Origin: an uncultured Pseudomonadota bacterium | Lineage (GTDB): Bacteria; Pseudomonadota; Gammaproteobacteria; Burkholderiales; SG8-41 | Length of the DNA: 27,047 nucleotides | Reading direction: 5' to 3' | Assembly: GCA_946885605.1 (NCBI GenBank) | Contig: CAMPGR010000036.1 | Span: forward strand, 1-27,047 | In this document: positions 9,364-17,527 of the stretch, piece by piece | How the letters are laid out: each line of letters begins with the position of its first letter | Position numbering within the stretch: position 1 is the stretch's first letter | Program-made: the position numbers and the translations under genes | Notes under the pieces: model-generated | Databases searched by the model: none | Told to the model about the DNA's origin: nothing | What the model saw: only the letters and a program-made list of their open reading frames with translations

Positions 9364-9944
9364 ATGCGTGCCTCGCGCATCAGCCGTTTTCTTGCGTGGG
9401 TCTGCGCCGCGTCGGCATCGCTCGCCGCCGCGCAGACCGAAGTCGTGCGCCTCGGCTTCGCTTCTCCGCTCACGGGTCCGCAGGCCCACTATGGCGAAGA
9501 CAACCTCCGCGGCGCGCGCATGGCGATCGAGGAGCTCAATGCAGCGAGCCCGCGCATCGGCAGCAAGGCGGTCAGGTTCGAGCTGCTGGCCGAGGACGAC
9601 CAGACCGATCCCAGGACCGGCACGCTCGTCGCACAAAGGCTCGTGGACGCCGGCATACGCGGCATGATCGGTCACTTAAACTCCGGCGTCACCCTGCCCG
9701 CGTCGCGCATCTACCATGAAGCCGGCATTCCGCAGTTGTCGGTTTCCACCAACGTCAAGTACACCCGGCAGGGTTACCGAACGGGCTTTTCGCATGATGG
9801 CAGACGATGACAAGCAGGGCGGCGCGCTCGGCCGCCACGCCGTCGCCCGTCTCGGACTGAAGCGCCTTGCCGTGCGCGGGAGCTCGGCATGAAGACCCTG
9901 CTGCTCGGCGGCGAAACGATGGCGCATTGCAGCACACCGTGACG
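9364..9944 (+). pseudogene. Decayed branched-chain amino acid ABC transporter binding protein (LivK-like)
   Basis: The 5' part reads as a typical type-I periplasmic binding protein of the LivK/HAAT family: a signal peptide ending near AAAQ, then VRLGFASPLTGPQAHYGED, GARMAIEELNA, LLAEDDQTDP and IGHLNSGVTLPAS. The frame ends at 9810 after only 148 residues; full-length members are about 370-390. Skipping one base at about 9784 restores the expected continuation (TAFRMMADDDKQG-type, then GLKRLAV), which breaks again at 9892. A separate short piece, ELGMKTLLLGGETM (about 9880-9925), resembles a motif that normally lies about 100 residues further on. The locus therefore carries at least one frameshift plus an internal deletion. 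No Liv permease or ATPase genes are adjacent. Sequencing error could explain the single-base shift but not the deletion. Confidence 0.75.
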
Positions 9945-9986
9945 GCGGTCCAGGCGGACTACGTCCTAATGGTGTAGCGAAAGTCC

Positions 9987-10073
9987 TATAATCGGCTCAA
10001 CACGTCGTTCTAGGCATTGAATTTCTGGCGAACGCAAGGTTCGTCAGCCACCGCGGTGGATCACCTAAGGAGG
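9987..10073 (+). promoter_or_regulatory. Promoter -10 box, two hairpins and strong RBS ahead of the Bug protein gene
   Basis: A perfect TATAAT lies at 9987-9992, although no convincing -35 is seen 16-18 bases upstream. The presumed leader holds a small hairpin CGAAC/GTTCG (10029-10033 with 10039-10043), a perfect 12-base palindrome CCACCGCGGTGG (10048-10059), and then TAAGGAGG (10066-10073), five bases before the ATG at 10079. The palindrome could be an operator or could modulate access to the very strong ribosome-binding site. Confidence 0.5.
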
Positions 10074-10078
10074 ATGCC

Positions 10079-11047
10079 ATGAGCCGCACTGTCACAGCTG
10101 TACTTTCTTTCCTGTTGTCTCTTGCAGCACTCGCCGTCAATGCAGCACAGGCCGATTATCCCAGCCGGCCGATCCGTTTCATCGTGCCGTTCGCGCCCGG
10201 CGGTCCGAGCGACATCCTGGCGCGCATGGTGGGACAGAAGCTGGGCGAGAACGTACGGCAGACGCTCGTAATCGACAATCGCGGCGCCGTCGGCGGCATA
10301 CTGGGTTTCGAGCTGGGGGCAAAGGCAATTCCCGACGGCTACACGATACTGCTCGCGGTGAACAGCGGGCTCACCATCAATCCGCACGTGTTCAAGAAAC
10401 TTCCGTATAACCCCGACCGCGACTTTCAGCCGATCACCCAGCTCACCAGCGTCGGCAACGTGGTAGTGGTCAATCCTTCGGTCAACGCCAAGACCATCAA
10501 GGAGTTCATCGCGCTCGCGAAAGCGAAGCCGGGGCAGCTCAATTACGCCACGACGGGCACCAACAACCTGCTCGGCATCGCGCAGTTCAGGAAGATCACG
10601 GATATCGATATGGTCCCGATCGCGTACAAGGGCACCGGGCAGGCGGTGGGCGCCCTGATTGCAGGGGAAGTGCAGTTCTTCTTCATGAACCCGCTGGTCG
10701 CCATACCGCACGTCAAGGGGGGCAAGCTGCGCGCCCTGGCCGTCACGTCTCTCGCGCGCAATCCGGCGCTGCCGGACGTGCCGACCGTCGCCGAATCAGG
10801 CGTCCCGGGTTTCGAGAACGTGACGTGGCATAACGTCGTCGTGCCCGCCGGCACGCCGAAAGCCATCGTCCGGCGCCTGAACGAGGAGCTCGTCAAGATC
10901 GTTCGATCGCCCGAGGTGAAAGAGCGTCTGGAGGGACAGGGCCTTACGCCGGTGGGCTCGTCGCCCGAGGAAGTCAGCGCCCGGGTCAAGAAGGAATCGA
11001 TGGAGATGGCGAAGCTGGTGAAAGACATCGGCTACCAGCCTCAGTGA
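10079..11047 (+). CDS. Bug/TctC-family tripartite tricarboxylate transporter substrate-binding protein
   Basis: A 322-residue periplasmic solute-binding protein. A signal peptide (hydrophobic stretch VLSFLLSLAALAVNAAQA) is followed by the mature start YPSRPIRFIVPFAPGGPSD; VPFAPGG is the hallmark of the Bug (Bordetella uptake gene) family. Further family features are DNRGAVGGILG (about residue 64), PDGYTILL, KAKPGQLNYATTGTNN, MVPIAYKGTGQA and the C-terminal PEVKERLEGQGLTPVGSSPEE. Bug proteins bind carboxylates such as tricarboxylates, nicotinate or amino acids; the ligand cannot be read from sequence. No TctA or TctB membrane partner is nearby, as is usual for the expanded orphan Bug sets of Burkholderiales. 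The ATG at 10079 is fixed by a near-ideal TAAGGAGG. It ends 10 bases from the convergent rhlE gene. Confidence 0.93.
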   Translation: MSRTVTAVLSFLLSLAALAVNAAQADYPSRPIRFIVPFAPGGPSDILARMVGQKLGENVRQTLVIDNRGAVGGILGFELGAKAIPDGYTILLAVNSGLTINPHVFKKLPYNPDRDFQPITQLTSVGNVVVVNPSVNAKTIKEFIALAKAKPGQLNYATTGTNNLLGIAQFRKITDIDMVPIAYKGTGQAVGALIAGEVQFFFMNPLVAIPHVKGGKLRALAVTSLARNPALPDVPTVAESGVPGFENVTWHNVVVPAGTPKAIVRRLNEELVKIVRSPEVKERLEGQGLTPVGSSPEEVSARVKKESMEMAKLVKDIGYQPQ

Positions 11048-11057
11048 CATACAGGGG

Positions 11058-12506
11058 TCAAGTCCCGGTGCCGTGGCGCCTGCCGCCGAGCACTGCCGCG
11101 GCGGGCGCATTACGCCTGCCGTGGGCGCGACGCGGGTTTGCGGGAACACTCCGCGAACGCGGCTCGCCGAACACGCTCGCAGAAGAGGGAAACATCTGCC
11201 CGGCATTCGAGCGCGGCTGACTTTCGTTTTTCTGATCGCGTCGCAGCTCGCGAGCCTGTGACCCTCTTTTAGCTTTATGGCGCGTATGCTGCGGCGGGCG
11301 TTCCGCGGGCTGCGGGTTATGCCCTTTCGAATGGCGCGCCTCACGCTGATCCATGCCGCTCGTTTCGAATCCGGCGACGGTCTGCCGCTCGAGCCGGCGC
11401 ACGAGCAGTTTCTCGATGGCAGCCAGTAACGGCAGTTCCTCCGGCGCCACGAGTGAAATCGCCTCTCCCTGGCTGCCGGCACGGCCGGTGCGCCCGATGC
11501 GATGCACGTAATCCTCAGCGACGTGCGGCATGTCGAAATTGACGACGTGCGGCAGCGCTTCGATATCGAGGCCGCGCGCCGCGATGTCGGTCGCGACCAG
11601 AACGCGCACGCTGCCCGCCTTGAAGTCGGTCAGCGCACGCGTGCGCTGCGGCTGGCTCTTGTTTCCGTGTATTGCGGTGGCGTGGATGCCGCCGCGTGTG
11701 AGCTGCTCCGCCAAGCGGTTGGCGCCGTGCTTGGTGCGCGTGAAGACCAGCACCTGCCGCCAGTCGCCTGCCGCCACGAGGTGAGCGAGCAGTTCCCGCT
11801 TGCGCGCCGCGGGGACGGGATGCACGCGTTGCGCGACGAGCTCCGACGCGGCGTTACGTCGGGCGACCTCGATGAGCGCCGGCGCATTGAGCAAGCCGTC
11901 GGCGAGCCTGCGGATTTCATCGGAGAAAGTCGCCGAGAAAAGCAGGTTCTGACGCTCCTTCGGCAGCAGCGCGATGATGCGGCGGATATCGTGTATGAAT
12001 CCCATGTCGAGCATGCGATCCGCTTCATCGAGCACCAGGATCTCCACGCGCGAAAGGTCGACCGTGCGCTGCTGAACGTGGTCGAGCAGCCGACCGGGCG
12101 TGGCGACGAGAATGTCCACACCGCGCCGCAATGCCTGAATCTGGGGATGGATGCCGACGCCACCGTAGACGAGCGTCGTGCGCAACGACAGGTACTTGCC
12201 GTAGGTGCGCACGCTCTCTTCCACCTGCGCCGCGAGTTCGCGCGTGGGCGTCAGAATGAGCGCGCGCACCGGATGGCGCGCAGGCGAGTACGAATGATTG
12301 GATTTCGCTGCAAGGCGCTGCAGCAACGGCAACGTGAATCCGGCAGTCTTCCCGGTCCCCGTTTGCGCTCCGGCGAGTACGTCCCGCCCTTCGAGTATCA
12401 GGGGAATGGCCTGCGCCTGCACGGGCGTGGGTTGCGTATAGCCCGCTTCGGCGACTGCGCGCGTCAACTCGGCCGAAAGGCCGAGACCTGCAAACAACTG
12501 AGTCAA
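11058..12506 (-). CDS. rhlE: DEAD-box ATP-dependent RNA helicase, RhlE-type
   Basis: A 482-residue DEAD-box helicase that unwinds RNA duplexes in ribosome assembly and RNA turnover. Motifs in order are the Q motif [14 protein letters not shown] (about residue 22), motif I AQTGTGKT (about 47), Ia PTRELAAQ, Ib [26 protein letters not shown], then [15 protein letters not shown] and [12 protein letters not shown]. From about residue 385 the protein has a basic, low-complexity tail (Arg/His/Gln/Pro-rich), as in RhlE proteins. Its last codons run into a GGGACTTGACCCC sequence near the convergent Bug gene. The start is TTG at 12506, supported by AGGAG at 12513-12517 with a 6-base spacer. The long upstream region with a minus-strand TATAAT (12664-12659) suggests a leader of about 150 bases. 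Confidence 0.93.
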   Translation of the reverse strand: MTQLFAGLGLSAELTRAVAEAGYTQPTPVQAQAIPLILEGRDVLAGAQTGTGKTAGFTLPLLQRLAAKSNHSYSPARHPVRALILTPTRELAAQVEESVRTYGKYLSLRTTLVYGGVGIHPQIQALRRGVDILVATPGRLLDHVQQRTVDLSRVEILVLDEADRMLDMGFIHDIRRIIALLPKERQNLLFSATFSDEIRRLADGLLNAPALIEVARRNAASELVAQRVHPVPAARKRELLAHLVAAGDWRQVLVFTRTKHGANRLAEQLTRGGIHATAIHGNKSQPQRTRALTDFKAGSVRVLVATDIAARGLDIEALPHVVNFDMPHVAEDYVHRIGRTGRAGSQGEAISLVAPEELPLLAAIEKLLVRRLERQTVAGFETSGMDQREARHSKGHNPQPAERPPQHTRHKAKRGSQARELRRDQKNESQPRSNAGQMFPSSASVFGEPRSRSVPANPRRAHGRRNAPAAAVLGGRRHGTGT

Positions 12507-12829
12507 GTGGATCTCCTGGGATCGGCCCGCAGCGGCATTCAGCCGTCAGAACCGGTTCAGGCGGATTCAATTCTTGTTGAAAGATTCGGGGGAGTCTTGT
12601 GAACAACCGCGAGAGGAGAGAGATGCAGACCGGATGACGCCTCCCTAGCCTTGCGGGCATTATACGCTATTTGGGGCCGGCGGTCGTGCGTCGTATGCCA
12701 GACCTTGCGTGTTGCATCGACGGAACCGAGTGGAAACCGCAGTGACCAACCACTGATCGCTACTCGCCTTTGCGCGGCTTCCGCAGTGAATTCTCTCGCG
12801 ATGGCCTTCGTAGCGAATCCGAGGCAACC
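12507..12829. other. Divergent intergenic region (rhlE leader / cytochrome c upstream region)
   Basis: This 323-base gap separates the divergent rhlE and cytochrome c genes. On the minus strand it holds the rhlE ribosome-binding site AGGAG (12513-12517) and a perfect TATAAT (12664-12659) without a convincing -35. On the plus strand GAGG (12821-12824) precedes the cytochrome ATG at 12830. No convincing small gene, tRNA or repeat was seen; the short open frames inside have no recognisable product. Confidence 0.5.
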
Positions 12830-14185
12830 ATGCGCGCCCGACACGTCGGCCTGGGCTTGCTTGCCGTTCTCCTGATCGGCATCGTTCTCTTCGTCGCCTA
12901 TGCCTGGCGGTCGGCGCTGCCGCCCGTCGATCCACCCTCGCCGACGACGTTCGACCGTGCGCTGCTCGTGCGCGGTGCACAGCTCGCTGCGCTGGGGAAC
13001 TGCTACGAATGCCATACGGCGGACGGCGCGCCGGCGTACGCTGGCGGGCGGGCGCTCAAAACCCCCTTCGGCACCCTTTACGGCACCAATATCACGCCCG
13101 ATCCGCAAACCGGTATCGGCCGCTGGTCGCAAGCGGCCTTCGTGCGCGCCATGCGCGAAGGGGTGGACCGCGAAGGGCGACACCTGTATCCGGCCTTTCC
13201 CTACGACCATTTCACGCTGATGCCGGACGACGACCTCAGCGCGCTCTACGCGTACCTGATGAGTCGCAATCCGGTGGCCGCGGAGACGCCGCGCAACGAG
13301 TTGCCTTTTCCATTGAACATCCGGATGCTGCTTGCCGGGTGGAAGCTGCTCTTTCACGAGAACCGTCGTTTCGAACCCGACCCGGCTCAGAGCGCGGAAT
13401 GGAATCGCGGGGCCTATCTCGTACGCGGGCCGAGCCATTGCGGTGCGTGTCACACCCCGCGCAACTTCCTGGGTGCGGAGAAGAAGGACGAATTCCTCGC
13501 CGGCGGGGCGGCGCAGGGGTGGAACGGCCCTGCACTGAATGCCGCATCCCCCGCCCCGATACCATGGACGGCCGAGGCACTGTATCGCTATCTCGCGACG
13601 GGAGCGGACGCGCTCCACTCGGTTGCGGCAGGTCCCATGGCGCCCGTGGTCGGCAATCTTGCCGCGGCGCCGGAATCCGACGTCAGGGCGATCGCGGCCT
13701 ACGTCGCTGCAGTAGCCGGGCCACCGTCGCCCGAACGGCAACGCAGGGCGCAGGAGGTCCTCGCGCGCGTGCAGCGCGATCAGTCGCTTTATGCCTCCGT
13801 TCAAGGCGTCGTGCATCGCTCGTCCAGCGCCTCCGCTGCCGGCGGGAGCGCGAGCGGCGCCGCGATCTATGACGGCGCGTGCGGACTCTGTCACGACAGT
13901 GGCCGGCAGACGCCCTCTTCCGCGGATGCATTGCACCTCGCCTTGAGCACTAGCGTCCATCTTTCGACGCCGCGCAATCTGGTCCACATCATCCTGGATG
14001 GCATCATGCCGCGCGAGGGTGAACACGGCCCGTGGATGCCCGCGTTCGGCGCTGTCCTCACCGACGACCGGCAGCTCGTGGATCTCGTTGTCTACTTGCG
14101 CGAGCGGTTCGGTCCGGGCACGGCATGGGAAAACGCGCGGGAGGAAATCGCGCGGTTGCGCGAGGAGCGCGGCAGAGAAGAGTGA
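12830..14185 (+). CDS. Tri-haem c-type cytochrome, electron-acceptor subunit of Mo hydroxylase
   Basis: A 451-residue membrane-anchored cytochrome c facing the periplasm. An N-terminal hydrophobic segment (GLGLLAVLLIGIVLFVAYAW, about residues 7-26) acts as an uncleaved anchor or signal. Three haem-attachment motifs are visible: CYECH at 58-62, CGACH at 204-208 and CGLCH at 351-355, so it has three cytochrome c modules, as in the cytochrome subunits of membrane dehydrogenases and NicB-like proteins. Met-containing stretches after each motif could supply the sixth ligand. The ATG at 12830 is preferred over the in-frame upstream start at 12770, because the hydrophobic segment then begins normally and GAGG precedes it. 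The [2Fe-2S] and molybdopterin genes follow at 12 bases and then a 4-base overlap, so it should pass their electrons to the respiratory chain. Confidence 0.9.
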   Translation: MRARHVGLGLLAVLLIGIVLFVAYAWRSALPPVDPPSPTTFDRALLVRGAQLAALGNCYECHTADGAPAYAGGRALKTPFGTLYGTNITPDPQTGIGRWSQAAFVRAMREGVDREGRHLYPAFPYDHFTLMPDDDLSALYAYLMSRNPVAAETPRNELPFPLNIRMLLAGWKLLFHENRRFEPDPAQSAEWNRGAYLVRGPSHCGACHTPRNFLGAEKKDEFLAGGAAQGWNGPALNAASPAPIPWTAEALYRYLATGADALHSVAAGPMAPVVGNLAAAPESDVRAIAAYVAAVAGPPSPERQRRAQEVLARVQRDQSLYASVQGVVHRSSSASAAGGSASGAAIYDGACGLCHDSGRQTPSSADALHLALSTSVHLSTPRNLVHIILDGIMPREGEHGPWMPAFGAVLTDDRQLVDLVVYLRERFGPGTAWENAREEIARLREERGREE

Positions 14186-14197
14186 GGAAAGGCGGCT

Positions 14198-14680
14198 ATG
14201 GTTACACTCAATGTAAACGGTCAGACGCGCGAGATCGAAGCCGATCCCGCAACACCGCTGCTCTACGTCTTGCGCGACCATCTCGAACTGAACGGCGCGA
14301 AGTTCGGCTGTGGGCTCGGCCAGTGCGGCGCCTGCACGGTGGTGATCGACGGCAATGCGGTTTTTTCGTGCATCACGCCAATCTCCATGCTGCAAGGTCG
14401 CCGCATTCTCACGCTCGAAGGGCTCGGGACGCTCGAGCAACCCAGCCCGATCCAGCGCGCCTTCATCGAAGAACAGGCGGCCCAGTGCGGATTCTGCATT
14501 CCTGGAATGATCATGCGGGCGCATGCCCTTCTGGAGCGCAATTCATCGCCCTCGCCGGCGCAGATTCGAAAACACATGAGCAGCAATCTCTGCCGCTGCG
14601 GCACCCACATGCGCATCCTGCGCGCTGTGGAGCGCGCTGCGCGCGCGAAGAAGCCGCACGAAGAAGGATCCGGTCTATGA
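14198..14680 (+). CDS. [2Fe-2S] subunit of molybdenum hydroxylase (IorA-like)
   Basis: A 160-residue small subunit of the xanthine dehydrogenase/isoquinoline 1-oxidoreductase family. It carries electrons from the molybdopterin centre through two [2Fe-2S] clusters. The plant-ferredoxin-type cluster is bound by Cys38, Cys43, Cys46 (CGLGQCGAC) and Cys58. The second, helical-domain cluster is bound by Cys97, Cys100 (CGFC), Cys132 and Cys134 (CRC). All eight cysteines are present. The start ATG at 14198 has GAGGAAAGG just upstream. Its stop overlaps the ATG of the molybdopterin subunit (ATGA at 14677-14680), which indicates coupled translation and stoichiometric assembly. The two-subunit layout without an FAD subunit points to the IorAB/NicAB-like branch that uses cytochrome c rather than NAD or oxygen. 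The substrate is unknown. Confidence 0.93.
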   Translation: MVTLNVNGQTREIEADPATPLLYVLRDHLELNGAKFGCGLGQCGACTVVIDGNAVFSCITPISMLQGRRILTLEGLGTLEQPSPIQRAFIEEQAAQCGFCIPGMIMRAHALLERNSSPSPAQIRKHMSSNLCRCGTHMRILRAVERAARAKKPHEEGSGL

Positions 14681-16920
14681 CGGCGAAACTGTCCCGTCGC
14701 ACTTTTCTTGCCGGCAGCGGTGCGCTGGTGGTGAGCTTTTCACTGCTGCCGCGCGTCTTCGCCACCACCGAGCAGGACCCGCTGAAGCCCGGCGAGGAAC
14801 CGAAGAAGGCGCCGGAGCTTCCCGGCAGCCTCAGAAACGAGCCGCTGCTCGATTCGTGGATCCGCATCGATGCGGACGGCAGCATCACGGTCTTCACCGG
14901 CAAGGTGGAGTTCGGGCAGGGCATCAAGACCGCGCTGATCCAGGTCGCCGCCGAAGAACTCGTCGTCGAGCCGGGCGCGATCAGGCTCGTCACCGCGGAC
15001 ACGAGCAGCACACCGGACGAGCGCTACACCGCAGGCAGCCAGTCGATGCAGGACAGCGCGACAGCCATTCGGCATGCCGCCGCGCAGGTTCGCGCCATAC
15101 TGCTGGAGCTCGGCGCGAAAGAACTTGGCGTCCCCGCTGCGCAGCTTTCCGCGGAAAACGCAAAGGTGAGCGCTCCCGACGGGCGCCAGGTCTCGTACGC
15201 CAAGCTCGTCTCGAAGGACACGCTGCACGTCAAGGCCGAGGCGCGCGCGCCGCTGCGCGACCCGAAGAACTATCGCGTCGTCGGAAAATCGATGCCGCGC
15301 GTCGATATCCCGATCAAGCTGACTGGCACCGCGATCTACGTTCAGGACCTGCGCTTGCCCGGCATGGTGCATGCGAGAGTCGTGCGCCCCCCGAGCTACC
15401 GCGCGCGGCTTCGAACCGTGGACATCGAGCCGGTCCAGAAAATGCCGGGCGTGCTGAAGATCGTGCGCAACGGAAGTTTTCTCGCCGTTTTGGCAGAGCG
15501 CGAATACCAGGCGATAGTCGCGATGCGCGCCCTGGAGCGGGCCGGCGAGTGGGACGAGCGGCCCACGCTCCTCGACCCCGCCCGGCTGTATCCCCAATTC
15601 CAGCGGCTCACCTCGCAGGAGCGCGTCGTTCGCGACGGCCGGCCGGTGCCGCGGGGTTCGGGCCTCATCGAGTCGACATACCGCCGGCCCTATCAGCTTC
15701 ACGGTTCCATCGGACCGTCTTGCGCAGTGGGCCTGTACCAGAACGAGCAGTTGACGGTGTGGACCCACAGCCAGGGCGTTTACCCGCTGCGCGAAGCGAT
15801 CGCCGAGATGCTGCGGCTGCCCCTGGAGCGGGTGCGCTGCATCCATATGGAAGGGGCCGGCTGTTACGGCCACAATGCGGCGGATGACGCCGGCGCGGAC
15901 GCGGCACTGGTTGCCGTGGCTTTCCCCGGGCGGCCAGTGCGCGTGCAGTGGATGCGCGAGCACGAGCACACGTGGGAGCCCTACGGCTCCGCCATGATCT
16001 CGAACGCGCGGGCACGCTTGGAAGGCGGCAGGATCGTCGACTGGGAGTATGAAGTCTGGAGCTGCTCGCACACCACGCGCCCCGGCCCGGCCGGTAATCT
16101 CGCGCCCGCGTGGCATCTCGAAAAGCCCTTCGAGCAGCCGATACCGAAGCCCATCCCGCAACCGACAGGAGGCGGCGACCGCAACGCCATACCCCTCTAC
16201 CGCATCCCGAACGTGAGAGTCGTCCATCACTACGTGACCGACATGCCGTTGCGCGTTTCGGCGCTGCGTGCGCTGGGCGGCTATCACAACGTCTTCGCGC
16301 TCGAAAGCTTCATGGACGAGCTGGCGAAAGCGGCGGGCGTCGATCCGGTCGAGTTTCGACTAAGCCATCTCGAAGATCCGCGCGCTCGCGACGCAATACG
16401 CATGGCGGCGGATCGGTTCGGCTGGTCGGCCTACAAGCGACGGCCCGGGCATGGCCGGGGCTTCGGCTTTGCCCGCTACAAGAATCTGGCTGGCTACGCC
16501 GCTGTCGCCTGCGACGTCGCGGTGGAACAGGAGACCGGCCTCGTGCGCGTGCTGCGCGCGGTGGCCGCGGCCGACAGCGGCGAAGCCGTCAACCCCGACG
16601 GCATACGAAACCAGATCGAAGGGGGCGTCGTACAGTCGATCAGCTGGACGCTCTACGAGTCGGTCAGCTTCGATACGACGCGCATCACGAGCGCGGACTG
16701 GAGCACTTATCCGATCATACGTTTCTCGAACGTGCCGGAGAGCGTCGAGGTCCACGTCATCAGCCGGCCGGGTCAGCCATTTCTGGGGACGGGTGAGGCG
16801 GCACAGGGACCGACGGCTGCAGCCGTCGCGAATGCCGTGGCCGACGCAACGGGAATGCGTATCCGCGAGCTGCCCCTCAACCGAACGCGCGTGCGCACCG
16901 CGATCGGCGCCGGAGCATGA
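14677..16920 (+). CDS. Molybdopterin-binding subunit of xanthine dehydrogenase-family hydroxylase (IorB/NicB-like), Tat-exported
   Basis: A 747-residue catalytic subunit. It begins with a twin-arginine signal (SRRTFLAGSG, Arg7-Arg8, then a hydrophobic stretch), so the folded, cofactor-loaded enzyme is probably exported to the periplasm. Family features are KVEFGQGIKTALIQVAAEEL, YTAGSQSMQDS, the domain beginning KLTGTAIYVQDL, GPSCAVGLY, MEGAGCYGHNAADDAGADAAL, RVQWMREHEH, LRVSALRALGGYHN and, near the C-terminus, GTGEAAQGPTAAA, whose Glu corresponds to the catalytic glutamate of the family. The start is set by the 4-base overlap with the upstream [2Fe-2S] gene; the frame is open further upstream but without family similarity. 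Known relatives oxidise N-heteroaromatics such as nicotinate or isoquinoline, or aldehydes. No XdhC/CoxF-type maturation gene is seen in the window. It ends 7 bases from a convergent methyltransferase. Confidence 0.93.
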   Translation: MTAKLSRRTFLAGSGALVVSFSLLPRVFATTEQDPLKPGEEPKKAPELPGSLRNEPLLDSWIRIDADGSITVFTGKVEFGQGIKTALIQVAAEELVVEPGAIRLVTADTSSTPDERYTAGSQSMQDSATAIRHAAAQVRAILLELGAKELGVPAAQLSAENAKVSAPDGRQVSYAKLVSKDTLHVKAEARAPLRDPKNYRVVGKSMPRVDIPIKLTGTAIYVQDLRLPGMVHARVVRPPSYRARLRTVDIEPVQKMPGVLKIVRNGSFLAVLAEREYQAIVAMRALERAGEWDERPTLLDPARLYPQFQRLTSQERVVRDGRPVPRGSGLIESTYRRPYQLHGSIGPSCAVGLYQNEQLTVWTHSQGVYPLREAIAEMLRLPLERVRCIHMEGAGCYGHNAADDAGADAALVAVAFPGRPVRVQWMREHEHTWEPYGSAMISNARARLEGGRIVDWEYEVWSCSHTTRPGPAGNLAPAWHLEKPFEQPIPKPIPQPTGGGDRNAIPLYRIPNVRVVHHYVTDMPLRVSALRALGGYHNVFALESFMDELAKAAGVDPVEFRLSHLEDPRARDAIRMAADRFGWSAYKRRPGHGRGFGFARYKNLAGYAAVACDVAVEQETGLVRVLRAVAAADSGEAVNPDGIRNQIEGGVVQSISWTLYESVSFDTTRITSADWSTYPIIRFSNVPESVEVHVISRPGQPFLGTGEAAQGPTAAAVANAVADATGMRIRELPLNRTRVRTAIGAGA

Positions 16921-16927
16921 CCCAACC

Positions 16928-17527
16928 TTAGCGCGCGTCGATGGTCCAGAGATAAATCGGACGCTCGCGGCCGTCGCTTTTGACGCGCACGGTTTCCTGC
17001 GGCTGCCAGTCACCCATGTCGTGCCAGTGGGAGACGATGCGGGTGCCGGCTTTGAGCTCCCGCTGCAGCTTCGGACGGAGCTTCAGATTGAAGTCCGGAG
17101 AAAGAAAGAGCATCACGACGCTCGCGTCCGCGAGGTTCGTGGCAAACAGATCCTCGTTGACAAAGCGGATGCGATCCGCAACGCCCGCCCGCACCGCGTT
17201 TTCGCGGCTCTCGGCGATGCGGCGCGGGTCGATGTCCACGCACACGCCGCGTGCCGCGCCGGCGCGAACCGCTTCAATCACGATGCGTCCGTCGCCGCAG
17301 CCGAGGTCGTACACCACATCGCCGCTCTTCACCCCGGCAAGCTTCACCATGACATCCACCACGTCGGGCGCGGTGGGCTCGTAGCGCACGCCCGGCGCCT
17401 GCGATGGCGGCGTGAGAATGGCGGGCTGCCGCGCAAGGACGCTGCCGGCGAGCAATGCACAGAGGGCCGCGACGTAAAGGGAGCGGCGCGCAAGAAGCGA
17501 TGCCGTGAAGAAGCCGAAAGCGTTCAT
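16928..17527 (-). CDS. Class I SAM-dependent methyltransferase with N-terminal signal/anchor
   Basis: A 199-residue protein. The N-terminus (MNAFGFFTASLLARRSLYVAALCALLAGSVLA) is a hydrophobic signal or anchor of about 30 residues, unusual for a methyltransferase. Then PPSQAPGVRYEPTAPDVVDVML-like sequence leads into the Rossmann-fold motif I VVYDLGCGDGRIVIEA (about residues 71-86), a VCVDIDPRRI acidic loop (motif II) and NEDLF (motif III). The methyl acceptor is unknown; similar secreted or anchored methyltransferases are annotated only generically. The ATG overlaps the TGA of the upstream MFS gene (ATGA at 17527-17524), so the two are translationally coupled and may act on the same compound (inference). 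The gene is convergent with the molybdopterin subunit, 7 bases away. Confidence 0.85.
   Translation of the reverse strand: MNAFGFFTASLLARRSLYVAALCALLAGSVLARQPAILTPPSQAPGVRYEPTAPDVVDVMVKLAGVKSGDVVYDLGCGDGRIVIEAVRAGAARGVCVDIDPRRIAESRENAVRAGVADRIRFVNEDLFATNLADASVVMLFLSPDFNLKLRPKLQRELKAGTRIVSHWHDMGDWQPQETVRVKSDGRERPIYLWTIDAR

Noticed and set aside
10059..10078. GGATCACCTAAGGAGG as a 16S rRNA 3'-end fragment
   Set aside because: Only the short GGATCACCT resembles the rRNA 3' end; no upstream 16S sequence is present and AAGGAGG is simply the ribosome-binding site of the Bug gene.
11073..11261. Small plus-strand ORF of 62 codons near the rhlE 3' end
   Set aside because: It lies wholly opposite the rhlE tail, with no ribosome-binding site and no recognisable features.
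14032..14676. Upstream extension of the molybdopterin subunit frame
   Set aside because: It overlaps the cytochrome and [2Fe-2S] genes out of frame, and the Tat signal starts exactly at the ATG 14677 overlapping the previous stop.
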